From the NCBI RefSeq assembly GCF_003576375.1, contig NZ_QWGE01000001.1, positions 930,001 through 994,000 of the forward strand: 64,000 nucleotides of DNA. Reading direction: 5' to 3'. Numbering within the stretch: position 1 is the stretch's first letter; every line of letters starts with the position of its first letter. Below, piece after piece: positions 18,157 to 27,512 of the stretch. The notes beneath the pieces were generated by a model. That model did not search any database and was not told the DNA's origin. It saw nothing but the letters and a program-made list of their open reading frames with translations. Position numbers and translations under genes: made by a program. This DNA comes from Pontibacter oryzae. GTDB lineage: Bacteria > Bacteroidota > Bacteroidia > Cytophagales > Hymenobacteraceae.

Positions 18157-18191
18157 AAAAATAAACAGCTTGCGCAGGCGCTAGTATGGTT

Positions 18192-18887
18192 TTATACCGT
18201 AAAGTATGCCTCCAGTGCCTGTAGTGTGTTTTCTGTGGTTTGCATGTCTTGCACCAACTGGCCTTTTTCCAGGATCACGATGCGCTCGCATACTTCAATC
18301 ACGTGGTTGAGGTCGTGGCTGGAGATGAGCATGGTCATCTGGCGCTCCTGGCGCAGCTTCTTCAGCAGGTTTTTTAGGCGGATCTGCGAGCTGGGGTCCA
18401 GGTTGGCAAAGGGCTCGTCCAGGATCAGCAGTTCGGGGTTGGAGAGCAGCGCAGCCGCAATGCCAATCTTCTTCTGGTTACCCTTCGAGAAGTCGCGGAT
18501 GTACTTGCGCTGCTGCAGCACCTCGCCGTTAAATAGGTCGTGGAAAGGCTCGAGCCGCTCCAACACATCGCCCTGCGAAAGGCCGTTCAGGTCAGCGATA
18601 AACTTGAAATACTCTTCCACGGTCAGGTAATCAATCAGGAAGCCTTCGTCCAGGTAAGAGCCGGTGTAGGTTTTCCAGTCTTCGGACAAGGCCACGTTGG
18701 TTCCTTTGGAGTGCACCTGGCCTTTGCTTGGCCGCACCAAGTCCAGCAGCATCCGGAAGAGCGTGGTTTTACCTGCCCCGTTGTTTCCTACCACACCAAC
18801 GGCCTCGCCGGTGTTTACCAGCAGTTCGGGCAGCTGCACCACTGCCGTGCCATTGTATACTTTTTGCAGATCTTTTATCGTTAGCAT
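18192..18887 (-). CDS. ABC transporter ATP-binding protein
   Basis: 231 residues. Walker A is GNNGAGKTT (~36-44), the signature is degenerate (DFSKGNQKKIGIA), Walker B is LLILDEPFANLDP, and the H-loop His is in LISSHDLNHV. The KGNQKK form of the signature is common in two-gene exporters of the ABC-2/DUF5687 kind. It is encoded 30 bases downstream of the membrane partner (18918-20396), so the two form one exporter. The transported compound is not evident. Confidence 0.92.
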   Translation of the reverse strand: MLTIKDLQKVYNGTAVVQLPELLVNTGEAVGVVGNNGAGKTTLFRMLLDLVRPSKGQVHSKGTNVALSEDWKTYTGSYLDEGFLIDYLTVEEYFKFIADLNGLSQGDVLERLEPFHDLFNGEVLQQRKYIRDFSKGNQKKIGIAAALLSNPELLILDEPFANLDPSSQIRLKNLLKKLRQERQMTMLISSHDLNHVIEVCERIVILEKGQLVQDMQTTENTLQALEAYFTV

Positions 18888-18917
18888 AGCTTGCTTTTTA
18901 TACTTTGTAACATCAGG

Positions 18918-20396
18918 TTAAGAAGACTGTCGGAAGCCGGTAGCCAGTTTATACTTATGCTTCATAAAATGATTGGCCGTCCAGTGGAGCAACTGCCGCT
19001 GAAAGATGACTCCCAGCAGGCCTAACCCGGCAATGGTAGCCAGCCCAACAAGCGGCATGCCGGTCAGGCCAAAAGGCAGGTAAATTAGGATCGGAAGCAC
19101 CATCATGGGCATCATCATCACGAACTTGGAAATCCCTACGCCCTGCCAGTTAAATGCCGAGCCTTTGCTCAGGTCCAGCCGCTCTGTGTTGTACACTGAG
19201 AAGAAGAACACTACAAACACGTTTACCCCAATGTTGTAAAGCAGCGCTGCCGTGTTTATGAGTATGATTTTATAGCCGAACAGACCGTAGGGCAAGGCAA
19301 GCAGGTATGTTAACACCATCACCGGCACAAATAGCCAGTACTTGGCGCGGTAAAACTGATACGGCGAGATGCGCTGCGTTAGCAGGGCATCGAAGTGGGC
19401 GCTCTGCCAACCCGGCAAAAATTGCCCATAGTTAAAAACACTACTGCCGGTAATCATGATGCCCACGAATATCAGTATGCCATAACCGTCCATGTAAGTA
19501 TCGTTGCGGTAGAAAAGCATTCCATAAAACAAGAATAATACAGATATAGTAAGCAGCGACTTAGGCCGCTTGTGTCGCCAGATCAGCTTTAGTTCCAGCT
19601 CTACCAGTCTGCCGATTTCTCCAAAACGGTTCAGGAAGGCGAAATCGCTGCCACTGGCCTGGGTTACTTTGCGCACTTTCAGCTCTTCGGGGTACGTGTT
19701 GTTGCTCAGGAACTTAAAGTTGATCCCGTATGCGGCTGCCAGCAGCACAACCGGTACTGCCACCAACCAAGGCTGCTCCAGAATGGCGCCAAAAGCGGCT
19801 CTGGATACCGTTTGCAGCGGCAGCAGGTCATAGTAATTCAGTACCATTACAGCTAAAATAACTGCCCCGAAAGCCAGTGTATACAAAGGCTTACTGCTTA
19901 GCTGTCGCTTAAAGTATAGCAGCAGGTAATTGTTGAGCAAGGTGCAGGCAAATAGCGCCGTTAGCCACAGCAATGCCACACCCAAACCAAAGGCCGGCAC
20001 CACCGCAGATACCATAAAGGGCACAAATACCAGCAACGGCAGCAGGTTCAGAAAACTTGGGATAGATTTTAGCAGCACATAATGCACCAGCTTGCTTCGG
20101 GGCACCGGCAAATGCAGGTAAGGCTGTATGGCCAGCACCGGCATCTCTTGTATCATAAACCTGAAAAACAGATCAATACAGAAATAATAAAGCAATGCCC
20201 CATTGAAAACGGCTATCGGGTTTTGATTCGGAAAGAACTTGACGAGGATATCATCGAGCTTGAAACCAAGTACCAAGAATATACTGCCAAAGTATAAAAT
20301 CAGCAGGCCCAGTATAATGTTGAGCACGATGCTTTTTTGAAACACAGAAGAGCGAAAATCAGCCTTCCACTGGTGGGCGAGTAAAGTTTGCAACAT
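18918..20396 (-). CDS. DUF5687 ABC-type permease
   Basis: 492 residues with about 11-12 hydrophobic segments, beginning with a cytosolic N terminus (LLAHQWKADFRSSVFQKS) as in ABC-2 permeases. It belongs to the Bacteroidota family DUF5687, always next to an ATPase gene like the one here. Conserved-looking loop text is FDALLTQRISPYQFYRAKYW (~345-365), the site that in ABC-2 permeases contacts the ATPase. A full exporter would be two copies of each protein. Confidence 0.85.
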   Translation of the reverse strand: MLQTLLAHQWKADFRSSVFQKSIVLNIILGLLILYFGSIFLVLGFKLDDILVKFFPNQNPIAVFNGALLYYFCIDLFFRFMIQEMPVLAIQPYLHLPVPRSKLVHYVLLKSIPSFLNLLPLLVFVPFMVSAVVPAFGLGVALLWLTALFACTLLNNYLLLYFKRQLSSKPLYTLAFGAVILAVMVLNYYDLLPLQTVSRAAFGAILEQPWLVAVPVVLLAAAYGINFKFLSNNTYPEELKVRKVTQASGSDFAFLNRFGEIGRLVELELKLIWRHKRPKSLLTISVLFLFYGMLFYRNDTYMDGYGILIFVGIMITGSSVFNYGQFLPGWQSAHFDALLTQRISPYQFYRAKYWLFVPVMVLTYLLALPYGLFGYKIILINTAALLYNIGVNVFVVFFFSVYNTERLDLSKGSAFNWQGVGISKFVMMMPMMVLPILIYLPFGLTGMPLVGLATIAGLGLLGVIFQRQLLHWTANHFMKHKYKLATGFRQSS

Positions 20397-20652
20397 ACGT
20401 GAGAGTGAAGAAAGAATATACTTTTTTCAATATAACTGAAATCCATTGCAAAGCCAAAGCCCGCCACCTTACTTTAGACTAACACAAGGATAATTTATAC
20501 TTAGCCCGCAGAATGCCCGATAAAAGCTGTCTTTTTATTTGCTGTAAAGTATGGGAGAAGGTTGGTTCGAGGGAGTAAGAGTAGAGATGTTAGATTGTGC
20601 TGGTTGGCTGAGGTTAAGCTGCTTACAGGAAGGTCTTCTAAACGACTGCATT

Positions 20653-20896
20653 TTTCTGCTCGCGCAGAAAGCAAGTTACAAACTTGCCAGCATGTAATAC
20701 CACAAGTTGAAAACTTGCGGCATTTGTAAGCAAACGCTGAAGAAATAAAGAAACTACCGCGAGCTTTCAGCTCGTGGTTTACCATAGGGCAAGCTTTCAG
20801 CTTGCGGAAACAGGAAAATGGTAAGCTGCAAAATGCCAGTTCATACTTTCGCAAACTGAAAGCTTGCCTCATGCATTGCCACAAGCTGGAAGCTTG
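20653..20896. repeat. Array of seven short REP-like palindromes
   Basis: In about 245 bases there are seven hairpins with 6-7 bp cores and 3-4 base loops: 20653-20670, 20671-20687, 20703-20717, 20760-20774, 20789-20805, 20851-20867 (one mismatch) and 20882-20896. The core is CAAGCT-nnn-AGCTTG or a compensated variant such as CGAGCT/AGCTCG and CAAGTT/AACTTG. Four copies extend outward as CCRC/GYGG. An open frame of 136 codons crosses the array on the minus strand but looks like a by-product of the repeats. Confidence 0.85.
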
Positions 20897-20907
20897 CGGC
20901 AGAAAAA

Positions 20908-21129
20908 TCATTTAACAGGATCGTACCCACTTCCGCCCCAGGGATGGCAGCGGCCAATGCGTTTCATCGCCATCCAGCCGCCCTTAAAGGGGCCATACTT
21001 ATTTACCGCATCCAGAGCGTATTGCGAGCAGGTGGGCGTGTAACGGCAGGTTGCGGGTTTCATCGGCGAGATCATATTCCGGTAAACCCACACCAAGCCA
21101 AGTATAAATTTCTTCAGGATCCAGGTCAT
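20908..21129 (-). CDS. yidD: Membrane protein insertion efficiency factor
   Basis: 73 residues, the normal size. YidD helps YidC insert inner-membrane proteins. The sequence shows an amphipathic N-terminal helix ([18 protein letters not shown]), then the invariant [19 protein letters not shown] and the ending [14 protein letters not shown]. In many bacteria yidD follows rnpA; here it stands alone beside the palindrome array, which starts 12 bases past its stop. Confidence 0.96.
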   Translation of the reverse strand: MTWILKKFILGLVWVYRNMISPMKPATCRYTPTCSQYALDAVNKYGPFKGGWMAMKRIGRCHPWGGSGYDPVK

Positions 21130-21171
21130 GGTTTAGTTTATGCAAAAAGGGCAAAAAGCGGCAAAAATTGC

Positions 21172-21179
21172 TAAATTTG
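21172..21179 (+). promoter_or_regulatory. Candidate -7 element of the S46 peptidase gene
   Basis: TAAATTTG matches TAnnTTTG and lies 30 bases before the ATG at 21210. No good -33 TTTG is found 18 bases upstream, so this is a weaker case than the tRNA promoter. Confidence 0.4.
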
Positions 21180-21209
21180 CTACTGTTTAACTAATCTAAA
21201 CAAATTCCC

Positions 21210-23522
21210 ATGCTAAAAAGAATCCTTTCACTTTTACTTTTAGTCTCGCTGAGCGTGCCGTTTGCGGCCAAAGCGGACGAAGGTATGTGGCTGCCGATGC
21301 TCATTAAGCGTCTGAATTATACAGACATGCAGAAGCAAGGCTTAAAGCTGACAGCCGAAGAAATTTATTCCGTTAACAACTCTAGCCTGAAGGACGCCAT
21401 CGTGCAGTTCGGCGGTTTCTGTACCGGTGAGTTTATCTCGCCAGAAGGCCTGTTGCTTACCAACCACCACTGCGGATACGGCCAGATCCAGTCGCACTCC
21501 ACTACTGAGCACGATTACCTGACCGACGGTTTCTGGGCTATCTCTAAAGATCAGGAACTTCCGAACGAAGGCCTGTTCGTAGACATCCTGCACCACATGG
21601 ACGATGTGACCAGCAAAGTACTGGAAGGCATCGACAACAACACACCGGAAGAGCAGCGTGCCCAGCTGATCGGGCAGCGTGTGCAGGCCTTGGCCAAAGA
21701 AGCCTCAGAAAACGGCAAGTATGTAACTTATGTGCGCGATTTCTTCAACGGCAACGAGTTTTACCTTTTTGTTTACAACCGCTATTCTGATGTGCGTTTA
21801 GTAGGCGCTCCGCCATCATCCATCGGTAAATTTGGCGGCGATACGGATAACTGGATGTGGCCACGCCACACCGGCGACTTCTCTATGTTCCGCGTGTACA
21901 TGGCCCCAGACGGCTCTCCGGCAACATACAGCAAGGACAACGTTCCTTTTAAGCCAGCACACCACCTGCCAATCAATATCGGCGATAAAGAGCCGGGAGA
22001 TTTCTCGATGGTATTTGGTTTCCCGGGCCGCACCAAGCGTTTCATGACCTCGCACGGCCTGAAACTGGAAGTAAACCAGCTCAACAAATCACGCATTAAA
22101 CTGCGCGAAAGCAAGCTGGGCCTCTGGAAGCAGGATATGGACAAAGACGCCGCAACACGCATCAAGTATGCCTCTAAGTATGCTTCCACGTCTAACTACT
22201 ACAAGTATTCTATCGGCCAGAACGAGGGCATCAAGCGCATGCGCACCATCGAGGGCAAGATCGTGGACGAAGACAAGTTCCAGGCCTGGGCCAACGCCGA
22301 GGCACAGCGCAAAGCCACTTACGGCAACGTGCTCAGCGATATTTCTGATGCCTATGCCACTATCGAGAAGTATAACCTAGGTACGGTTTATCTGAACGAA
22401 GCTATACTTGGCACCGAATCGCTGCTGATGGCTTACCGCCTGGCACCGTTATACAGCACCCTGAAAGCCGGCAATAAAGAAGCCACGCAAAAGGCTGTAC
22501 AAGATGTGCAGTCGCGCGCTGATGCTTTCTTTAAGGATTACTACATGCCAGCCGACAAAAAAGTGTTTGCTGCCCTGATGAAGTACTACTCCGAAGACAT
22601 CGCCAAAGACCAGCAGCCAGAGGCGTTTAAAGCCATGGTGAAAAAGTATAACGGCAACTTTGAGAAGCTAGCTGATTTTGTTTACAGCAACTCTGTAGTG
22701 GTGAACGAGCAGAAGATGAACAGCTTCCTGAAGAACCCTACGCTGAAGGCGCTGGAAAACGACCCGGCTTTCCAGATCGTGAATAGCATCATCGACAACT
22801 ACAGAAACAACATTGCGCCGAAAGTTGCCGAAAGCAACGCCAAGCTAGACAAGGCAAACCGCCTTTATGTTGCTGGCCTGCGCCTGATGAACCCGGACAA
22901 AGTATACTATCCGGATGCTAACTCTACCATTCGCCTGAGCTACGGTTCTGTAAAAGACTATAGCCCGCAGGATGGCGTAATGTACAGTTACTATACTACG
23001 CTGGATGGTGTAATGGCGAAAGAAGACCCGAACAACGAGGAATTTGTAGTACCTGCCAAACTGAAGCAGCTGTACAATGCCAAAGACTTTGGTCGCTATG
23101 CAAACTCTAAAGGCGAGCTGGTAACCGACTTCATCACCAACAACGACATTACCGGTGGTAACTCGGGCTCTCCGGTAATCAACGGTAAAGGCGAGCTAAT
23201 CGGCCTGGCCTTCGATGGCAACTGGGAAGCCATGACCGGTGACCTGGTGTTTGACCCAGAGTACAAGCGTTGCATCAACATGGACTCGCGCTACCTGCTG
23301 TTCCTGATCGATAAGTTTGCGGGTGCTACGAACCTGATCAACGAAATGACGATTGTGGACAGCGACAGCCCGGGTGCCCAAACCGCGCCAGAAATGCCGC
23401 AAGCCGAGCTGCTGGACGCTACCGTGCAGGAGGCCAACGACATGCTGCGTGCCGGCAAGACCGAGTTTAAGATCGAGAAGAAAAAAGGGAAAGCAAAAGT
23501 TAAGCTTCAGGTAAAAGACTAA
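21210..23522 (+). CDS. S46 family dipeptidyl-peptidase (DPP7-like)
   Basis: 770 residues with a signal peptide (cleavage near AAKADE). It removes dipeptides from the N terminus of peptides in the periplasm. The catalytic His lies in LLLTNHHCGYG (~86), and the Ser652 nucleophile in ITGGNSGSPVING. An Asp-bearing block FGGDTDNWMWPRHTGDFSMFR at ~209-229 is also conserved in the family. The residue 18 after the serine is Gly670 (LAFDGNW); in P. gingivalis DPP11 the matching residue is Arg673, which selects Asp/Glu, and Gly marks DPP7-type enzymes that prefer hydrophobic P1 residues. A Lys-rich C terminus follows. Its own terminator is at 23545-23581. Confidence 0.92.
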   Translation: MLKRILSLLLLVSLSVPFAAKADEGMWLPMLIKRLNYTDMQKQGLKLTAEEIYSVNNSSLKDAIVQFGGFCTGEFISPEGLLLTNHHCGYGQIQSHSTTEHDYLTDGFWAISKDQELPNEGLFVDILHHMDDVTSKVLEGIDNNTPEEQRAQLIGQRVQALAKEASENGKYVTYVRDFFNGNEFYLFVYNRYSDVRLVGAPPSSIGKFGGDTDNWMWPRHTGDFSMFRVYMAPDGSPATYSKDNVPFKPAHHLPINIGDKEPGDFSMVFGFPGRTKRFMTSHGLKLEVNQLNKSRIKLRESKLGLWKQDMDKDAATRIKYASKYASTSNYYKYSIGQNEGIKRMRTIEGKIVDEDKFQAWANAEAQRKATYGNVLSDISDAYATIEKYNLGTVYLNEAILGTESLLMAYRLAPLYSTLKAGNKEATQKAVQDVQSRADAFFKDYYMPADKKVFAALMKYYSEDIAKDQQPEAFKAMVKKYNGNFEKLADFVYSNSVVVNEQKMNSFLKNPTLKALENDPAFQIVNSIIDNYRNNIAPKVAESNAKLDKANRLYVAGLRLMNPDKVYYPDANSTIRLSYGSVKDYSPQDGVMYSYYTTLDGVMAKEDPNNEEFVVPAKLKQLYNAKDFGRYANSKGELVTDFITNNDITGGNSGSPVINGKGELIGLAFDGNWEAMTGDLVFDPEYKRCINMDSRYLLFLIDKFAGATNLINEMTIVDSDSPGAQTAPEMPQAELLDATVQEANDMLRAGKTEFKIEKKKGKAKVKLQVKD

Positions 23523-23544
23523 CAACCTGCTTTAGCCCAAGTGT

Positions 23545-23581
23545 AAAAAGCGGCGCCGGGACCACCCCAGCGCCGCTTTTT
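23545..23581 (+). terminator. Terminator of the S46 peptidase gene
   Basis: AAAAAGCGGCGC pairs with GCGCCGCTTTTT around a 13-base loop, followed by more T. It starts 22 bases after the stop codon. Confidence 0.85.
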
Positions 23582-23594
23582 TGTTTACTACTGA

Positions 23595-23675
23595 TCTTCC
23601 AAACCTTCTAACTTCCAAACTTTCTAACGTTCTAACTCCCACCCTCTCTACCTCCTCAACTCCCAACCTCCCATT
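23595..23675. repeat. Pyrimidine-rich CTTTCTAACT-type repeat tract
   Basis: About 80 bases nearly free of G, built of units such as CTTCCAAAC, CTTTCTAAC, GTTCTAACTCC and CTCTACCTCC. The same units occur at 13529-13592 (and inverted at 13261-13336) and at 60151-60186. It sits in the intergenic space between a terminator and the GH20 gene. Confidence 0.75.
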
Positions 23676-23731
23676 GGCTTTTCTAGGAAATATTCTTTAT
23701 TCTTGATGTTCTAACACCACTTAAAAGCTCC

Positions 23732-26059
23732 ATGAAACCTAACCGATTTTTACCGCTGTTGTTAAGCCTTGCTCTGTTGCTAAGCATAGGCTGCACCTTT
23801 GCCCAACAAAAGCGCGCTGTTTCCATCATACCCAAGCCACAGCACCTGGCGCTTAAGCAAGGCCAGTTTATACTTACCTCGGATACCAAAATCTATGTGC
23901 CACCCAAAAACGAAGAGCTGAAGCACATAGCCGACATGCTGGCCACAAGTATAAAATCAGTTACCGGCACAGAGCCCCAGGTGGTTCAGAAAAAAGCGCC
24001 TTCCCGGGCTAAAAACATCATCCAGTTAACGCTCAACTCCAAACCCGACACGCTCGGCAAAGAGGGCTATACCGTAGAGGTTACTCCTGATAAACTCATA
24101 CTTGCGGCCAACCAGGCTAACGGGCTTTTCTATGGCATGCAGACACTATCGCAATTGCTACCGCCAACAAAAACCGATGCGCCGGTTGCCATCGCGGCTC
24201 TCAGCATTGCCGATAAGCCACGTTACGAGTGGCGCGGCATGCACCTGGATGTTACCCGCCACTTCTTCCCGGTGGAGTTTGTGAAGCAGTACATCGATTA
24301 CCTGGCCATGCACAAGCTCAACACCTTCCACTGGCACCTGACTGACGATCAAGGCTGGCGCATCGAAATCAAGAAATACCCAAAGCTAACAGAAGTAGGC
24401 GCCTGGCGCGACAGCACCCTGATCGGCCATTACTGGGACCTTCCGCAGACCTATAACCACACGCGCCACGGCGGTTTTTATACGCAGGAGCAAGTAAAAG
24501 AGGTGGTAAAGTATGCCCAGGAGCGCTACATCACGGTGGTTCCTGAAATCGAGATGCCCGGCCACTCCTCGGCAGCGCTAACGGCTTATCAGCAACTGGG
24601 CTGCACCGGCGGGCCATATAAGGTAGAACCGCGCTGGGGCATTTTTAAGGATGTGTTCTGTGCCGGTAACGAGCAGACATTTACTTTCCTGGAAGATGTA
24701 CTGACGGAGGTAATGGCGCTTTTCCCGAGCAAGTACATTCACATTGGCGGCGACGAAAGCCCAAAAGACCGCTGGAAAGTATGCGAGAAGTGCCAGGCGC
24801 GCATGGCCAGCGAAGGCCTCCACAACGAGCACGAACTGCAAAGCTACTTTGTGCAGCGCATGGAGAAATTCGTAAACAGCAAAGGCCGTCAGATTATTGG
24901 CTGGGATGAGATACTGGAAGGCGGCCTGGCCCCTAACGCCACCGTAATGAGTTGGCGCGGTACCAAAGGCGGCATTGCGGCAGCCAAAGAAAAGCATTAC
25001 GTGGTGATGACGCCCGGCACCCACGTATACTTCGATCACTACCAAGGCGACCGCGAGTTGGAGCCTACCGCCATCCACGGCTATAGCCCGCTCTCCAAAG
25101 TATACGCCTATGAGCCAACCCCCGCAGAGCTTTCCAAAGATGAGCAGAAGTATATCCTGGGTGCCCAAGCCAACCTCTGGACCGAGTACATCCCGACAAC
25201 TGAGCACGTAGAGTACATGGCGATGCCGCGCATGGCCGCGCTGGCCGAAGTGCTCTGGACCCCGGCCCAACTCAAAGACTGGGAGAGCTTTAAGCAGCGC
25301 ATGCAGCAGCAGTACCAGCGCTACGACGCCAAAGGTATAAACTACGCCAAAAGCGCGTACCAGGTAAAACAGCAGCTAACCTTAAACCCTAAGTCTAACA
25401 CAGCCACCGTTACCTTCAGCACCGATGCCGCCGGCACCGATATTTTTTATACTTTGGATGGCTCGCAGCCCACTACAAAATCACGGAAGTATAGCGGCCC
25501 TTTTGAGGTAACAGGCAAAGCCACGATCACCGCCGGTTCGTTTGTAGATGGAAAACTGGTAGGAAAAGCCAGCGCTAAGGTTTTCGACAAGACCAAAGCC
25601 CTGAATCAACCGCTGAAACTTACCACTGAATCGCACTCAAGCTTCTCGCCGGGCAAAGCCGCTCTTGTTAACGGCCTACACGGCACTACAGACCATTACG
25701 ATGGCCAATGGACAGGTTTTCTGGAGGATAACTTTGAGGCCGTAGTGGACCTGGGCAGCGTGCAGCCTATCAGCAAACTGAGCAGCTCATACTTCCAGCA
25801 CATCGGTTACCGCGTGTTTCTACCCACCAAAGTAGTATATGCTGTGTCTGAGGACGGCAAGCAGTTCAAAACCGTGAAGGTAATTGAAAACCCAAACCAG
25901 GAAGAGCACATCCTCCGCAAGGAAATTAGCGCCAGCATACCAGCAACTAATGCCCGCTATGTAAAGATCACGGCATACAACATGGCTAAAAGCCCTGAAA
26001 AATACCCATCGGCAGGTCAGAAAACCTGGCTGCTTGTAGATGAAGTTAGTGTGGAGTAG
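23732..26059 (+). CDS. Beta-N-acetylhexosaminidase (GH20)
   Basis: 775 residues with a signal peptide (cut near CTFAQQ). It releases terminal GlcNAc/GalNAc from chitin fragments, glycoproteins or peptidoglycan by substrate-assisted catalysis. The order is a GH20b N-terminal domain (~30-155), then the TIM barrel from YEWRGMHLDVTRHFFP, with HWHLTDDQGWRIEI and the catalytic pair Asp341-Glu342 in HIGGDESPKDRW. Then come a chitobiase-C-like Ig domain (TDAAGTDIFYTLDGSQPT, ~565-625) and an F5/8-type carbohydrate-binding sandwich at the end (~640-775; DNFEAVVDLGSV). A bidirectional terminator separates it from the convergent susD-like gene. Confidence 0.95.
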   Translation: MKPNRFLPLLLSLALLLSIGCTFAQQKRAVSIIPKPQHLALKQGQFILTSDTKIYVPPKNEELKHIADMLATSIKSVTGTEPQVVQKKAPSRAKNIIQLTLNSKPDTLGKEGYTVEVTPDKLILAANQANGLFYGMQTLSQLLPPTKTDAPVAIAALSIADKPRYEWRGMHLDVTRHFFPVEFVKQYIDYLAMHKLNTFHWHLTDDQGWRIEIKKYPKLTEVGAWRDSTLIGHYWDLPQTYNHTRHGGFYTQEQVKEVVKYAQERYITVVPEIEMPGHSSAALTAYQQLGCTGGPYKVEPRWGIFKDVFCAGNEQTFTFLEDVLTEVMALFPSKYIHIGGDESPKDRWKVCEKCQARMASEGLHNEHELQSYFVQRMEKFVNSKGRQIIGWDEILEGGLAPNATVMSWRGTKGGIAAAKEKHYVVMTPGTHVYFDHYQGDRELEPTAIHGYSPLSKVYAYEPTPAELSKDEQKYILGAQANLWTEYIPTTEHVEYMAMPRMAALAEVLWTPAQLKDWESFKQRMQQQYQRYDAKGINYAKSAYQVKQQLTLNPKSNTATVTFSTDAAGTDIFYTLDGSQPTTKSRKYSGPFEVTGKATITAGSFVDGKLVGKASAKVFDKTKALNQPLKLTTESHSSFSPGKAALVNGLHGTTDHYDGQWTGFLEDNFEAVVDLGSVQPISKLSSSYFQHIGYRVFLPTKVVYAVSEDGKQFKTVKVIENPNQEEHILRKEISASIPATNARYVKITAYNMAKSPEKYPSAGQKTWLLVDEVSVE

Positions 26060-26073
26060 TGACTCTCGCTCAT

Positions 26074-26105
26074 AAAAAAGGGCTGCCAATTGGCAGCCCT
26101 TTTTT
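26074..26105. terminator. Bidirectional terminator between GH20 and susD-like genes
   Basis: AAAAAAGGGCTGCC pairs perfectly with GGCAGCCCTTTTTT around AATT. A and T runs on both sides let it serve both convergent units. Confidence 0.9.
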
Positions 26106-26125
26106 ATTGAATTGAACGGAAGCAA

Positions 26126-27490
26126 TTATTCATCCCAATACAAAGGTGTAGTTAACGTCACATCTGGCACATTCGAAGCATTGAAAGTACGCTCACTCTG
26201 CGGATATGGGAAACGAAGCGGAACCGGGCCAAGCGCATTCTGCGCCATCGGGATAGATGGTAAGCCGGTTCTGCGCACATCTACCCAAGTCTCGAAAGTG
26301 CTGAACATGGCAATGTACTTTTGCGTCATAATTTGCTCTAGCGATATAGTTAGCGCTGTTGCACTTGCATTTGCCAGCACGAAAGCAGGATAGTCATCAG
26401 AACCGGTTACGTTCCTTAACGAGGCTTTCACGGCATCATTGTAAGCAGCGGCGGCTTCTGTATTTTGGCCCAACCTTAAGTGTGCTTCTGCTTTAATAAA
26501 CAAAGCCTCAGGGTATGTTATGAAAGGCACAGGCGAATTAATTGACGCATAGTATGGCCCCATGCTTGAGCCGTCTTCGGCTACGCCGGAAGTTGCACCT
26601 TCAAAGCTGCCATCTAAAGGGGTCACGAATTGCATCAGGCGTGGGTCGTTGTTGTCCTCTAGCAGATCTGTAAAGTATTCGGCCATCACCACATCACCGC
26701 GTTGGTCGTTAAACTGGTAGTATGGATTTGCTTCGGTTTCGGCGCTTCCAAACACAAACTGCATATTTTCAGCGTTAGATGTAAAACCGTTTGTAAGCGC
26801 GTTAAGCGCCTGCTGCGCTGACTCCTGCGGCGATACGTTGCTGAGGTGGTTGTAGTATCTGGCTTTCAGGGTATAAGCAGCCTTCACCCAGTTTGCCAGG
26901 TTGCCCCGGTAAATCAAGTCGGTGGAGCCAAGCGTATTTACGCTTTCGGTAGCCTGCAATTCCACGATGGCCTCATCCAACAGGCCCTGTATAATACCGT
27001 AAATTTCCTCTTGCGAATCGTAAGTAGGGTTAAAGTTTTCAATTCCCTGAAATGCATCAGTGTAAGGTATGGCACCCCAGGCATCAGTTGTTACACCAAG
27101 CACTGAGGCCAGCATTACCTTCGCAGCACCGGAGAAGTGCGGTGAGTTAGACTCATTGGCCTGATCAATGATGATGCGCAGGTTCTGCATGATAGGGTAC
27201 AGGTTAAAGCGCCAGGCGTTGTTCACGTCATTCTCCGTAATCTGGTTGCGGCCTATTACCAAATGCTGGCGACCAATACCTGCCAAATGTTGTGTAATTA
27301 CGTTGGCATACCGGCCCATATCACCGCCTAAACTGTAGGCAAAGCCTGCCTCAGCAGATGATAGCAGCACCCTGCTTGGCACTTCTTCTGGGTTATCCGG
27401 GTTTATGTTCGTCTCGTCTAAGTCACAGGATCCAATCATGAAGACCAGCACCCCGGTTAAGACATATTTTATTGATTTATATAAGTTCAT
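26126..27490 (-). CDS. SusD/RagB-family nutrient-binding lipoprotein (SusD-like_2)
   Basis: 454 residues from the ATG at 27490. The frame extends 12 codons upstream, but MNLYKSIKYVLTGVLVFMIGSC is the natural signal peptide with lipobox Cys22. Residues after it (DLDETNINPDNPEEVPSRVLLSSAEAGFAYSLGGD) match the start of SusD-like_2 proteins, and TPR-like helices follow (YPEALFIKAEAHLRLGQNTEAAAAYNDAVKASL). It is the surface lid that binds ligand and closes the SusC barrel. It is encoded 22 bases after susC, so the pair is cotranscribed. Confidence 0.92.
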   Translation of the reverse strand: MNLYKSIKYVLTGVLVFMIGSCDLDETNINPDNPEEVPSRVLLSSAEAGFAYSLGGDMGRYANVITQHLAGIGRQHLVIGRNQITENDVNNAWRFNLYPIMQNLRIIIDQANESNSPHFSGAAKVMLASVLGVTTDAWGAIPYTDAFQGIENFNPTYDSQEEIYGIIQGLLDEAIVELQATESVNTLGSTDLIYRGNLANWVKAAYTLKARYYNHLSNVSPQESAQQALNALTNGFTSNAENMQFVFGSAETEANPYYQFNDQRGDVVMAEYFTDLLEDNNDPRLMQFVTPLDGSFEGATSGVAEDGSSMGPYYASINSPVPFITYPEALFIKAEAHLRLGQNTEAAAAYNDAVKASLRNVTGSDDYPAFVLANASATALTISLEQIMTQKYIAMFSTFETWVDVRRTGLPSIPMAQNALGPVPLRFPYPQSERTFNASNVPDVTLTTPLYWDE

Positions 27491-27512
27491 AACTGTAGCG
27501 TTTAAGGTCAAA

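Noticed and set aside
20501..20911. A 136-codon frame on the minus strand over the palindrome array
   Set aside because: Cys/Ser/Leu-rich text with no family look, produced by the repeats; the DNA is explained by the hairpins.
24578..25270. A 230-codon minus-strand frame opposite the GH20 gene
   Set aside because: Antisense shadow; the plus strand carries the GH20 catalytic site.
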